DNA of 64,000 nucleotides from Clitopilus passeckerianus. Lineage: Eukaryota > Basidiomycota > Agaricomycetes > Agaricales > Entolomataceae. How positions within the stretch are numbered: the first letter of the stretch is position 1; every line of letters begins with the position of its first letter. The notes under the pieces were generated by a model that saw nothing but the letters and a program-made list of their open reading frames with translations, ran no database searches and had not been told where the DNA came from. Shown piece after piece: positions 11,200 to 21,543 of the stretch. The stretch lies in NCBI GenBank assembly GCA_944990035.1, contig CALYLX010000054.1, positions 434,001 to 498,000 on the forward strand. The letters are read 5' to 3'. A program made the translations under genes and the position numbers.

Positions 11200-13400
11200 T
11201 ACGGTGCTTTCCAAATATATCTGTGGGCTAAAGCCCTTGCTCTCGCATTCGCCAGTAATTTAAATCCAACGGTCGGACCGGATGCCGTTTGCTTATCTAA
11301 TTCAGTCTTCCAAAGTTTGCCCGTGACGCGTAACAACCTTTCTTCTCGCCTCGCCCCGACTGTAGCACCCTTTCGGTAAAAGAAGACCAGTCTCGGAAGC
11401 CACATCGCCCAAATGACATTATTTGATTGTAACGTCGCCTCTAATTGGACACTCAACTACCTAATTTTCCCGTTGCGGGCAACCACAGCGAGTCCACGGC
11501 GTTGGTCGGCCTCCTCAGATATTGGCGAGAAAATATCGCTATTCAAACAGCAATAAAACACACGGCCTACGCTGCTATCCGCCTTATCCATACCCAGATG
11601 TCTTTTTCCTCGGTTGTAGCGAGTCAATGGCCACATCCTTGGAACACAAGCCATGAGCCCATCACGAATCTTAGGTATCTACTTTCGGTCTTCCGAGTGA
11701 TCTAAAGCTAATTCCAGGCGTTTAAGACACATTTCTAGATTCCATCCGAATTCCAAGCGCGATCCTCTAAGTCGCACTCGTCGAACACTGACTGAACCTA
11801 GAAACCATTATTTTCGTCACCGGGGTTACTGCCTTGGTGTAGGTGCAGGAAACAGACAACTGGGTCACAACCAGGCAGCTGTGCACGGGGACGAGGGGAG
11901 CCTCCTCGCGAAGTAGGGCTAGCTCGTTGCGGAAAACCGGAAGCCTAGTAGCGAACATACACCCGGCCCCTGCCCCATCCATCATATCCAGTCGAGCCTA
12001 TGGCATCCACCACGGTCCAGCATTGGTGTCAGAATACCTACTGTTCTGTTATAACGCATGCCTCTGCTCAAATCCTGGCGTGGAAAGACGATCATTCCCT
12101 TGACTCACGCCCGGGGAAAGTCATCATCTCCCGTCGCAGCTAACATCAGCCACTCCGGTCGTATTCCCAGCATCGACCAGCTTGATGTCCTCATTTTCCT
12201 GCCACTGCAGATCCCCGCCATGCACTTCGTCGCACAAGTTCTCAAGAATCTCGAGGACCTGCCCAGATCACTACCGGCTTTCACAACTGCCGATTCAACT
12301 TCCGCTCAAGCACGCCTTCGTATGGAGCTCTCCCTCACCACCTCTCTATGACGAGTACGTCCTCAGACTCCCCGCAGTCCAGCGGAACCCAACGACAGCA
12401 CTACGCGCTCAAGTCCATGTGCCAGGAGCCGCCCACCTAACCACATACCCTTATGGAGCAGCAGCAGCCGTAGCCGTTACCCTAATACGTGCAATTGCTG
12501 CACCCGTCTGTTATGGTCGTGCTGGCCGACCGACCCCGATGCTTCACCAAAGCATCGGGCATCGTTTGACTACCACGACCGAAACCTATACCTTGTGCAT
12601 CCAACCCTCCTCGCCTATTTACGGCCGCGTCCACACCTCTCCATGCTCATGGAAACGCTATCTAACCATCGTCGTCTTCAAACCCTAACCCTAAACTCAA
12701 GCCTGGATGACCGACCAGGCGACCACCCTCACAGCCAGCACATTTAGTTGGGCTTTGGATCCAGGAACGCTTGCATTTCTGCTTGAGCTGGAGGGGATAG
12801 ACCTATGGATTGTGGGAGAATTGCTACTGTCAGTCTCGGAAAGCTTAGGTTTCGACCTACATGCACGATTAGCAAAACGCGGCAGCGCCTACTCCGGAAA
12901 CAGGAACATGGGATGGACCTTCTGTCGCAATATCTGTCACTGCTGCGAGAAGTCCGCGTATACGAATACTCGGGGATGTATTTGTCCGGTCATGGGCACG
13001 CTTCTTATTTGTCCGTATCTCATTATTCCACTCTTACAAGTCTCTTACTTATTCGTTGCCCTATGTCGTTTTTTTTTTCAGTATTATCCTTCACAGGCTC
13101 TTCTTCTCGTCATCTCCCCCTTGCGACTGCGGTTCTCCTCTGCTCTCCGCGACGTAGCTGGCACGGCGGCTCGATCATCCCCTTTCTACCCATGACCTAC
13201 CAATGAACCGAGAATCAGGGCAAAGTTTTCATCGTTGGACGTGGCAGCCAAACGAGGTTCGTTTTGCTTTATTCTCTCCAGTGCCTCGAGCAATAGCTGA
13301 TTGTGAGATTTCGTTCCACAGGTTTACAGCGGCCTGCACCTCCATCCCAAAATCTTCGATAACATCCAGCACGCTCGTATAGCTATCACGATGACCTAGA
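11200..13400 (+). repeat. Unknown repeat family, copy R1
   Basis: Diverged but colinear with 18,780-19,530 plus 26,794-28,840 (copy R2) and partly with 36,880-38,110 (R3). Landmarks are TTCCAAAGTTTGCCCGTGACGCG near 11,311, the CATCCATCATATCCAG block near 11,975, a CAGCAGCAGC region near 12,460, HRRLQTLTL in translation near 12,670, GGATCCAGGAACG near 12,757, and GCTGATTGTGAGATTTCGTTCCACAGG near 13,300, which looks like a shared intron end. Plus-strand frames are short and broken. A minus-strand frame at 11,767-11,985 is also similar between R1 and R2. It was probably once a multi-exon gene. Family not recognised. Confidence 0.45.
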
Positions 13401-13917
13401 ACATTTTGAAGTCCTTACGAACTATATTTGTCTTTACTCCCTCAAATAATGAACCTGCCTAATATGTACGGTATCTTTCAACCCTTACAGGCTTGACTGG
13501 CGCCCCACTGTTGCTGGCTTGACGACCAAGTTGCTCTCGTCGTACTTGTGCGCGTGGAGTCTTCCGTGATGCGGCTTCTGAATCTCGAAGTCAATTGGTA
13601 CAAATTTCTTACAATTGAATTGAAATTGATATCGATGTGCGCCCAGGGATTCGTTGCTACCTGCGACTCAGCCTGAGCTCGCTCTCTCGGGTCCTCACTT
13701 CCGCAGAGTTGACGCGGTGAATTTAAAGACTGACCGATAATTACCCAAGTAGAAGTAGATACCCACCGGCTTTCTTCGTCCAGTTCGATTTCGTGATTCC
13801 AGGGTCCACAAACATGGGCCCACTTCGAGTTAAGTATTTATATTATCAGTGATCGTGAGGTAAAGTCTCTACCGAATAGTGCAGGGCCCCATCATCCGGC
13901 AAAAATCCTTGGAGACT

Positions 13918-13949
13918 CGGGGATGCGTATAAAGAGGGAAGCATCCTCG
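13918..13949 (+). promoter_or_regulatory. TATA box inside an inverted repeat, I66-like gene A
   Basis: GTATAAAGAGGG (TATA at 13928) sits in the 14-nt spacer of an inverted repeat with arms 13918-13926 and 13941-13949. The inner six pairs are perfect (GGATGC/GCATCC), followed by one G.T and two more pairs. It lies about 62 nt before the ATG. The paralogue at 16,310 has the same architecture with compensating changes (see 16,360-16,392). Confidence 0.6.
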
Positions 13950-13990
13950 TCGATTCAATTGGAACAAGTCGCGACCCCGCAAACTTCACC

Positions 13991-14562
13991 ATGAGCATTC
14001 CCAACGGCGTCTACAACATTATTGCTGCTGACCGGAGTTTCGTTATGGGTTTGTCCCCAAAGGATAACAAATCTGGTAAGAACCTCAACTATGCGCTTTC
14101 GGTTTACCTAACTCATCAATTCGTCAATAGTCCTCATCTACCCAAGCACGGGAGGCAGTGATCAAAAGGTGATTGGACTTGCCCCTCATAACCCTGCCAA
14201 TTGATATTGAATATCATCCATGCAGTGGTCAATCACAAAAGAGCCTTTCGGCGGCCTGTATACTATCAAAAACTTGAAGAACAGTGCTACCCTCCAGCCC
14301 ATTGTTCCCGATTATAAGGCCCCGTTGATTGCTGGGCCGAAACCGTATCACTGGGTCCTTCAACAATCGAGGGATGGGGTATATCTGTAAGTGATGTTGG
14401 ATTTATGATCTAATTTTGCGATTTATGGGAGAAATCTATAGTATAAAGATGGATGGTGGACCTGAGTTCGTGGCGACGAGGATGGGAAGTTCAACAGAGT
14501 CACCTGTCAAGCTCATACCTGACAGTGACATTACCGCAGAGTGGCTCCTGGTGGGGGTGTAA
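13991..14562 (+). CDS. I66-type serine protease inhibitor (beta-trefoil), gene A
   Basis: Four exons: 13991-14075, 14131-14168, 14226-14386 and 14442-14562. All introns are 55-57 nt with GT...AG ends. The product is 134 aa without a signal peptide. It starts MSIPNGVYNIIAADRSF and contains DQKWSI, LYTIKNLKNSATLQP and a final EWLLVGV. Start, length and hydrophobic core repeats match the MEROPS I66 family of mushrooms (cnispin type), beta-trefoil inhibitors of serine proteases believed to act in defence against fungus-feeding animals. The exon pattern, including a 38-nt exon 2, is identical in the gene on the opposite strand at 15,748-16,310. The inhibitory loop residue cannot be assigned by eye. 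Confidence 0.75.
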
Positions 14563-15747
14563 GTCCGGCGTCTTGGTTAATATAGATCCTATGTAGTGTC
14601 TACTTTTACGTATGGCGCTTTTGGTTTTATACAACTTTTCAACTACCAAGCGATGTTGACCCCGTGTCGCACCGGATCAAGTGCTTTCCAATGCCACTAA
14701 GAAGGTCCCAATGCAAGAAAAGATGTATGGATTGTAATCGCGAACTAGCTTACTCTAGCTATTGTATGCTTCAGTTGAATCATGAACGAATATCTCCCAA
14801 CAACGGAAAAAGTAGAGAGTAACGATTACGAGCACATAGCGGGACGTCGGAATGAACGCCCTGAACGGGATCTTCTGAACCCATTCTACGCGTCTTCCCA
14901 ACCTTCTGAATCTTCGCCGTACTCTGGCTCCTGCTCCTCCTGGGCTTGGTACTGACGCTCAGAACGCGCCAGGAGGAGAGCCTTCAGCCGAGACGAAGAT
15001 GCAGAGGTCGTAGGTCCAGTCGCCGTTGTTCTCGTAGTTGGAGCCCCACTGGCAGTCCTTGCGGGCACAAATATGTTGAAAGGGATATTAGGAGGTGCTG
15101 TACCAGCATGCCCAGTAAGTCGGCATCTGGGCGCACTAGACATCGGTATTAGCGAGCCTAGAACTCTAAAGTAGTCGTATGTTGCACCATAAGCACGGAA
15201 AAGAGTTGGGACGGCGTGGTGGAATCGTAGGTGTAAAAGTTAGAGGGGTATGGATGCAGGCGGCAGTGTTAGCGGTGTGAGCTCCAGTATTACTAGTACC
15301 CTCAATCAAAAATCCCTACTTCAGTACACGTACAATCGCTGACCCGCCGGGATTGAGCGAATTGAGCAGGTTTCTGGTCGACAGAGTTGACGGGTGCCCA
15401 GTAAAATGACCGTAATCCCTGATCCAGTCAAGGGTAAGTTGTGACATTATTTCTGAGGTCTGGCCGTCGTATACCGAGACGAGAAGAATGTTGCTGCATT
15501 CCAGACATCGCGGTAAGAAGAAAGGTCAAGGCCGCACAGTTCACACCAAACTTCGGGATGCATACCTATGTAATAAGTAGACTATTGACGGGTTCGGCCC
15601 AACCGACGAGGAGCGAAATCCAGATGGCAAACACAAAGGGATTTCAATTTCAGCGCGATAAGAAACGTTCGACAAGTTACAAAGTCGGATATTGCGTACA
15701 CAAAAATTAGCTACTACGTGTGTTTGACATTGGCCATGAGGCCGGCC
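14563..15747. other. Intergenic between tail-to-tail I66-like genes
   Basis: The only notable frame is 15143-14886 on the minus strand (85 codons, MSSAPRCRLTGHAG..., Ala/Thr-rich middle, acidic tail YGEDSEGWEDA). It could be a small gene or an exon of one, but no supporting splice sites or paralogue were found. The remainder holds nothing I can support. Confidence 0.3.
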
Positions 15748-16310
15748 TTACGCTTTCACTAAGAACCATGTCTGGTTGGGGTTGCCTGACTGGAAAGGAC
15801 GCTGCGTCACAAGCGATCCTGAGCCTCCTTCCTTCGATGCAGCGGTGGGGGGCCCATCAGCACTTTTGATACTATGAACACATTCTATAAGTCGCAAGTT
15901 TTATATGACAGAATCAGGTCGGCTCACTTGTATAATCCTTGGTTCGTGGGCTGTAACAGCCACTTGAAAGGCTGTGACCTTGTGATCAATGGCGCACCAG
16001 GAGCGGAATTATTTGGCTGGAGGAATTCCCCATTTTCCGGATTACGGATAACGTTTGCGCCCTGGTCTGCGGGCGTGACTACCCACTATACAGAGGACAT
16101 TTAGTTACAAGCGCTAGTGACATGTATACAACTGCTGTTACCCTCTGATTATTGGCTCCTGTGGGTGCGAATAGGGCGACTATTAAGAGTCGATGAGTCA
16201 GATGTACTAACTTCGTGCGTAGGATGCTTACCAGCCTTGTTAGACTGCGGGGTGAAGGCGAGAGTGCGATCAGCAGAGAGAATCCTGTAGAAGCCGGGAG
16301 GAATGCTCAT
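15748..16310 (-). CDS. I66-type serine protease inhibitor (beta-trefoil), gene B
   Basis: Four exons on the minus strand: 16310-16232, 16179-16142, 16085-15928 and 15871-15748, with introns of 52-56 nt. The product is 132 aa. It starts MSIPPGFYRILSADRTLAF and has NNQRWVV where gene A has DQKWSI, then FLQPNNSAPGAPLITRSQ, PFKWLLQP and a final TWFLVKA. Exon 2 is 38 nt in both genes and the intron phases agree throughout, so A and B are duplicates in opposite orientation. The acceptor of intron 1 (CTTAATAG before TCGCCC) was chosen because it restores that 38-nt exon. The loops differ strongly from gene A, which suggests a different target protease. Confidence 0.75.
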
Positions 16311-16359
16311 GGTCGTGATGATGAAACGTGCAGGGTTGGGAGTTGTTGGACCTTGTCGA

Positions 16360-16392
16360 CCAGAATGCCTCCCCTTTTTATACGCATTCTGG
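16360..16392 (-). promoter_or_regulatory. TATA box inside a 9-bp inverted repeat, I66-like gene B
   Basis: On the minus strand, GTATAAAAAGGGGAG lies between perfect 9-bp arms CCAGAATGC and GCATTCTGG (16392-16384 and 16368-16360). It is about 70 nt before the ATG at 16310. Compared with gene A the arms differ at several positions, but pairing is kept. Confidence 0.65.
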
Positions 16393-16399
16393 GTCTCCG

Positions 16400-18770
16400 A
16401 GGACTTTCGCCATTCGTCCTCTGGATGACGGTCCCCTGCATTCTTCGGCAGAGACTGGCCTGCTGTCGCCGACATCCGTAATTAATAGACCGAGGTGCAG
16501 ACACGTTCATCGACCATGTGGTTCATGAAATCAAAGCATGCGAATAGGACAAAGCATAGCATAATGTTATTGTATAACAGTATTCCAGACCTCAGACCTC
16601 ATCGTCAACCCCCCATTGAAAGTTTGAGACCCCGTCGGAATGACACACAGCAAGTGGAGAGACGATTCTCGAGTCTTGAGTATTAGGGCTCATCGGCATC
16701 CTCACTTCATTGGTTCGCGCCTTTGACACTGTCTATGGCACGTTTCGAGTCCAGATCATTCTACCTGCCAATGATACACGACCAAACCATTTCTACGAAG
16801 CCATCTTAGGAATTCCATGAACACGAGGGACACAAAAGCAACACGGTAGCAGGAACGACGCGCCACAACTAGACTATGAAAAGGCACAGTATCAAGCACA
16901 GAGACTCTAGAAGCATCTTATGCCGATTAGAAGACATAGAGCGAGCAGGGAACACCTCTACGTCGTGAGTCTGTTCGGACGAGTGGACATGCGACGGGCA
17001 TTGGGGTTCCGTCACGGCGAGCTAGCAATTGATGCTCGATTCAGTGGCGATTATACGGCATGTAGAGACCAAGCACAGAGAATGAGAACGGAATCCTTAG
17101 TTAACAGAGGTTGAGCGTGCTTTGAAGGTATGGCGTCTACAGACAAAGCACAAAGCACAAAGCACAAAGTTGGCCATGGAGGGCAAGTGGCAAGAAAGGC
17201 ACATTTTGCCAATTGAAGGCCGGTCAGTATTGATTTGTTCGTGCATCAATTTAAGATCAGGATCTGAATCATTTCCGACGTCGATGATCGAATCGATTGA
17301 ACGTGTCAGTGGAAACCAGGCTACAGTACGGCCGATCGAGAGAGATTGAGCGGCATTATGCCATCAATCCACTGAGCTCCTTATTCTCGACCTCCTATGG
17401 CTTCACCACCTCAGCTCTTTGGTTCGAGATGCTGGATTATGAACAAATACGCAATGTCTGCTGGAAATTCTAAGTATTTAGGGCTGATAGGCGCTGATAA
17501 TCTTCGTACATGCGCCGGAAGCTGCAAACTTCAGGATGATGGTTAGACGTCTTCCCAGCACCGATTGCCTCAACTCGAGTTGCATCGTGTCGGAGAGTTG
17601 AATACAATATTCTACAGCTATCCAATTTTTCTTCTGCCATATTATAATTTTGAGCTATCAAGTGATTTCTACCTCAACGTACAGGGGTAACTCGCTCTCC
17701 GGCAGCGAGATAAAAAAAATCGGATGAGTTTAAGCGGTAGATAATACATTTTTTAACAACTTTCTCATACAAACTTTGTCCCAAAATGTGCGGGCGGGGG
17801 AGTTGATCATCTGGACACTTTTGCGTCGAGCCAACTATGATTATGATGGGTCACCATATGCAAACGGATCACCATATGCGAACGAGCTTTCCCTTGGCAT
17901 CCGGCCAGTCAGAATAAGATCGGATGGCTGTAGTCTGTGTAATTTGATGTTATTAAGAGGTTTCTATGATTTATTTGCTGGATAATACAGTTGCTGAGGT
18001 ATGGTACTCGAAAAGGTGTTCAAATGAGGTGCGTGTACACGCGACGAGGTGCTCGGAGGGAGTAATGCGTGCTACATATGAGCCTAAGTCTCTGTGAGCC
18101 TATCTATGTATTAGAAAGGGTTCTACTACTTATTTCTCCGGAGCTATTTGAGCTGTGGATGAATTACGATTGTTAATTCACTGTTTCAAGTAGGTCGAGC
18201 GTGACAACTGAGTGATCATTTTCATTCCCCGAAGCGCTGAATGGCTTGGTCACTCTTGACTTCGGCCTCCCGGCACCACTCGGAGAATGAAATTCCGCCG
18301 TGACACCTGGTGACAGCCCGTTTGATGGCATTTGCATACGTTGAACCTTTTCACGTTTTTGCTCGGCGACAGCCCGACGCTCTTTAGACTAAAGGGAGGG
18401 AGTCTCTTACAGCCAATTACGAAATGATAGACCGGTTTTCGGCTTTGCAGCCCTCAGCCACCGTGTTTACCGTTGGGACCGACACAAACAAAACCAGCCA
18501 ATCAGCAACCCTCTGTGGGGCCGTCGGTCTTCTCGCTGCCCTTCTTAAGAAATTATACATCCCGAACCTGCCCCATTTGCTCCCGTTATTGTTTGTTCAG
18601 CCCCAAGTCTAAACATGGCCCCTCAGCGTCGTTCGGCCAAATAGCGGTCTATCGTTTCGTAATTGGCTGTAAGTACTCACAATACTATGTAGAAACAAAG
18701 TTTGAAGATTCACAGTAGAGGAAGTGACCAGGTACAAGCGTAACTCCTTAGAATTTGCATACGCTGAACC
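16400..18770. other. Gene-poor stretch
   Basis: No supported gene. Small simple repeats are present: about four tandem copies of ACAAAGC near 17,142-17,169, and a doubled CACCATATGC.AACG at about 17,850-17,884. Short frames lack splice context or paralogues. Confidence 0.4.
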
Positions 18771-18779
18771 ACAATAGTA

Positions 18780-19530
18780 TGGGCCATTGCAAAAGAGATG
18801 CAAACAGCCTCAAGCTTTGGCTGGCATTGCCGCGTCCCATTACATAATCGGCCGTTCCGAAGTTTACCCGTGGCGCAAACCAACCTCTCTTCCTACCTCG
18901 ATGCGCACGCTGCAGTCACATTCTCTTGGTCTCGATGTACGAGGGTTACATGCGGTAATCAACATCCACAACAACCCAAATGCGACATATAATTCAACCG
19001 TCATTATGTGATGTGTGATATCTATGCTCAAACTTGCCCGCAAGTCCACGTCGTTGTTATAGCACAAGGCGTCATGCTCAGCAATAAGGCTATCCAAACA
19101 GCCACGAGCCGTCTGGTCTAAGCTGCTTCTCTCGCTATCCTTGCCCAGACGTCATTTCTTGGGTCGTAGCGAATCGACGGCCACATCCATGGAACAACAC
19201 AAGTCATAGGCCCATCACGAATCCGAGGTATGTACTCTCGATACTCCGAGTGATCTCAAGCTAATTCCAAGACTTTAAGACATGTCTAGAAGGCCCTTCC
19301 AAATCCCCAACGTGATCGTCTGATTCACACCCGTCAAACATGGGTTGAACATACAATCATTCTCGCTGTTACAGCGTCAGTGCAGGTCGAGGAAACAGAC
19401 AAGTTGGTCGAAACCAGGTCAATGTCCATGGATATGAGGAGAACCTGCTCGCCAGGCGGAGCTGGCTCGTCGAAAAAGGAAAAAGACTCAACAAGCATAC
19501 ACATCATCCGCCTCAGGCCTCATCCATCAC
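18780..19530 (+). repeat. Unknown repeat family, copy R2, left part
   Basis: Similar to 11,250-11,990 of copy R1: TTCCGAAGTTTACCCGTGGCGC near 18,856, a GTCGTAGCGAATCGACGGCC block near 19,160, and CAGGAAACAGACAA-like words near 19,390. It stops exactly at the left end of the LTR retrotransposon and resumes at 26,794. On the minus strand the matching pieces read DGPMTCVVPWMWPSIRYDP and NLSVSSTCTDAVTAR, so the original gene may have been on that strand. Confidence 0.5.
19526..19530. repeat. Target-site duplication, left (ATCAC)
   Basis: ATCAC directly precedes the 5' LTR and recurs directly after the 3' LTR at 26794-26798. Five base pairs is the usual duplication length for Ty3/Gypsy integrases. 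Confidence 0.9.
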
Positions 19531-19703
19531 TGTTATGATTTTGCTTACATGTTTCTCCTTACATACCCCGGCCCGCTTACCTATGCACGATTACTCACAT
19601 ATGCTGCGCATCACTGCGCATTTTTCATCTTTTTCCATGCTTACTCCGCATCTCTCACGATCGTGAGAGACTTATACCTTATCTGACTCTTTCTGACTCG
19701 CAT

Positions 19704-19751
19704 TGAGTCATACTGACTCATGTACTTACTCATCATGCTGCGCATGACTCA
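19704..19751 (+). promoter_or_regulatory. Three TGASTCA (Gcn4/AP-1-type) sites in U3
   Basis: TGAGTCA at 19704-19710, TGACTCA at 19714-19720 and TGACTCA at 19745-19751. These match the core bound by fungal bZIP regulators such as Gcn4/CPC1. The same sites recur in the 3' LTR. Binding is inferred from sequence only. Confidence 0.5.
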
Positions 19752-19802
19752 TTACTTACTCAGCATGCTGCGCATGTGCTATATTTAGAACTACTAGATA
19801 GG

Positions 19803-19810
19803 TATATAAA
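19803..19810 (+). promoter_or_regulatory. LTR TATA box
   Basis: TATATAAA. The start of the 11-nt self-priming sequence (19836) lies 33 nt downstream of the first T, where an RNA start would be expected. Confidence 0.75.
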
Positions 19811-20017
19811 CCTGTACCATTTGGTCGAGGCTCCTCAGCTTGACCTAGGCAATCTACCTAACTGCTTAGTTCTCTACTTCGCCTTTAAGTCCCTTGCTTC
19901 GTCAATCTCACCAGGTCGTCAGTACAGCCGCAGCTGCTGACAAATCTCTGTCTTTGTTTATCAAAGACATCGAGCGTAAACAGTATTACCTAAGTTGTTA
20001 GGCTCTGCCTTAACAAA

Positions 20018-20028
20018 AGGTCAAGCTG
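20018..20028 (+). other. Self-priming primer-binding site
   Basis: AGGTCAAGCTG begins two bases after the 5' LTR and is the exact reverse complement of CAGCTTGACCT at 19836-19846, just where the mRNA should begin. Eleven base pairs of complementarity between the mRNA 5' end and the PBS is the arrangement of Tf1/sushi-type self-priming elements. No tRNA 3' end is implied. Confidence 0.8.
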
Positions 20029-20613
20029 TTCAGAAGGCCCGCTCATTGTTAGCGCAGGCCCACCCCACGACAACACAGCAGAAGCACGCAACAGGCCGAT
20101 TGCCGTTGCGGCTACCACTCAGTCACCACGGTCGTACACAGGGCAGACCACCCGCCACGAAATACCACTCTAGTAGAAGGAACCAACAACGTCTACAAGT
20201 TCACCAACGGAAGCTACTGCGGTTTTAATCACAACAATAACCGCTGGTGCTACGCCTCTCTCTCCCTTGGCAAATTCACATTCACCACCGTTGCCGTTGA
20301 AAACAGACACTTCCACGCTCTAGACTTCCCTACCCCTGAACGACCTCATAAGACCCCTGCTATTGTCCGAGCCCAACGAGAACACGACATTGAAGTAGAC
20401 GAGGAGGAACAGCGACGCTTCGCACCATTACCCACAGCAATATCCAGGAACCCATCACTAGTCCCGTCTACCAGCGCTTCTGTCTTGCCCGAAGAGGAAG
20501 AAGAAGAACACCAAGTACAACAACAGCTAGAGGAGAGCCCCACAGCTGAGCCAGAGGAGCGCCCCAGTGCAGAAACAATTGAACCAGAAACCGATTTCGA
20601 TTTCGACTACGAA

Positions 20614-21543
20614 ATGTCACAAGACAACAACAACAAGAAGGACATTGGAGCCAAACCCCAAACGTTCTCTGGAGACCGATCCAAGACCAGAAAGTTCATT
20701 CAGGAACTTGAAGACTACCTCATCTTAAACAACCTCAACCAACTCGAAGATGACAAGAAGATTCGCATCGCCCTATCCTTCCTCAAAGAAGGAACTGCAG
20801 CAGCATGGGGATTAGAATTTCACGATAAATATTCAGCAGCTGAAAGGAAAGCCACCTACGCTGAATTTATCAGCCAATTCAAAGAAGCCTTTTCCCCTAC
20901 CGACGACAAAGCTGCCGCACTTCTCCAACTCAAAGCCTTACGACAGGATGGGACAGCTGACGAATTTGTCACCGTCTTCAAGAATATTCTTGCACGAACT
21001 GATCTCAGCGGTGACACTGCAAAGATCGAGATCTTCATGGAAGGACTTACCCCCAAACTCCGAGAGAAAATTCTCTTTTCCGATTCCCCTCCTACCACAT
21101 TCGACGATTGGGTCAAGAAAGCCGTCCAGTTTGACAACAACTGGCGACGTGCCAAGACAATCATGGGACATACCCGTATCATCAAGACATCTGATATGGT
21201 CAAAGGTGCTTACAAAACACCTACTGGAGCCCGAGACCCAATGGCTATGGATGTTGATCGTTTCACCACTGATCCACCCAAACGCCGCCTCACCCAGGAG
21301 GAAAGAGAACATCACAAGAAGAACAACTTGTGCTACTATTGCTCCAAGAAAGGTCACACGATCCAACAATGTCTTCAAAGGAAGAGTTTTGGAAGAACCT
21401 ACCCTAGCAACAACGACAGCCGATTCCACAAGAAACCTGAGAAGGGAGCCGAGTTGATCAAATATGTCAGAGCAGTCCTAGCTGACATGCCCCAAGAAGA
21501 AGCCGCTGAATTCTACACCGAAGCAGAGGCTGAGGGTTTTTAA
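20614..21543 (+). CDS. gag: Gag polyprotein
   Basis: From the first ATG after the predicted transcript start (20614) to TAA at 21541 this is 309 aa. It contains a retrotransposon Gag (capsid-like) region, about residues 10-190 (KPQTFSGDRSKTRKFIQEL...), and a CCHC zinc knuckle CYYCSKKGHTIQQC (about residues 239-252). The same frame is open upstream to 20053 with coding-like content (YKFTNGSYCGFNHNNNRWCY, then an acidic Glu/Gln-rich linker) but has no ATG, so a 187-codon N-terminal extension from a non-AUG start is possible. Gag binds and packages element RNA and forms the particle shell. Its stop codon is part of the frameshift signal. Confidence 0.9.
   Translation: MSQDNNNKKDIGAKPQTFSGDRSKTRKFIQELEDYLILNNLNQLEDDKKIRIALSFLKEGTAAAWGLEFHDKYSAAERKATYAEFISQFKEAFSPTDDKAAALLQLKALRQDGTADEFVTVFKNILARTDLSGDTAKIEIFMEGLTPKLREKILFSDSPPTTFDDWVKKAVQFDNNWRRAKTIMGHTRIIKTSDMVKGAYKTPTGARDPMAMDVDRFTTDPPKRRLTQEEREHHKKNNLCYYCSKKGHTIQQCLQRKSFGRTYPSNNDSRFHKKPEKGAELIKYVRAVLADMPQEEAAEFYTEAEAEGF

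Larger units (their letters stand above)
19531..20015 (+). repeat. 5' LTR
   Basis: 485 bp, TGTTATG...TTAACA. U3 contains a 20-bp perfect palindrome centred on CGATCG (19651-19670), three TGASTCA motifs and a duplicated CATGCTGCGCATG (19734-19746, 19763-19775). A TATA box is at 19803-19810. The predicted transcript start near 19836 makes U3 about 305 bp and leaves about 180 bp of R-U5. Confidence 0.95.

Noticed and set aside
17142..17170. ACAAAGC tandem repeat as a possible functional array
   Set aside because: Only about four copies, in a gene-free region; an ordinary microsatellite.
20485..20613. Gag start at 20485
   Set aside because: There is no ATG there (it is TTG). The first ATG in the gag frame is 20614. 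Any extension would have to use a non-AUG start, and the open frame reaches back to 20053.
20948..21457. Long frames overlapping gag on both strands (for example 169 and 163 codons)
   Set aside because: They shadow the gag frame and show no independent motifs; the gag frame has the zinc knuckle and the capsid-like region.
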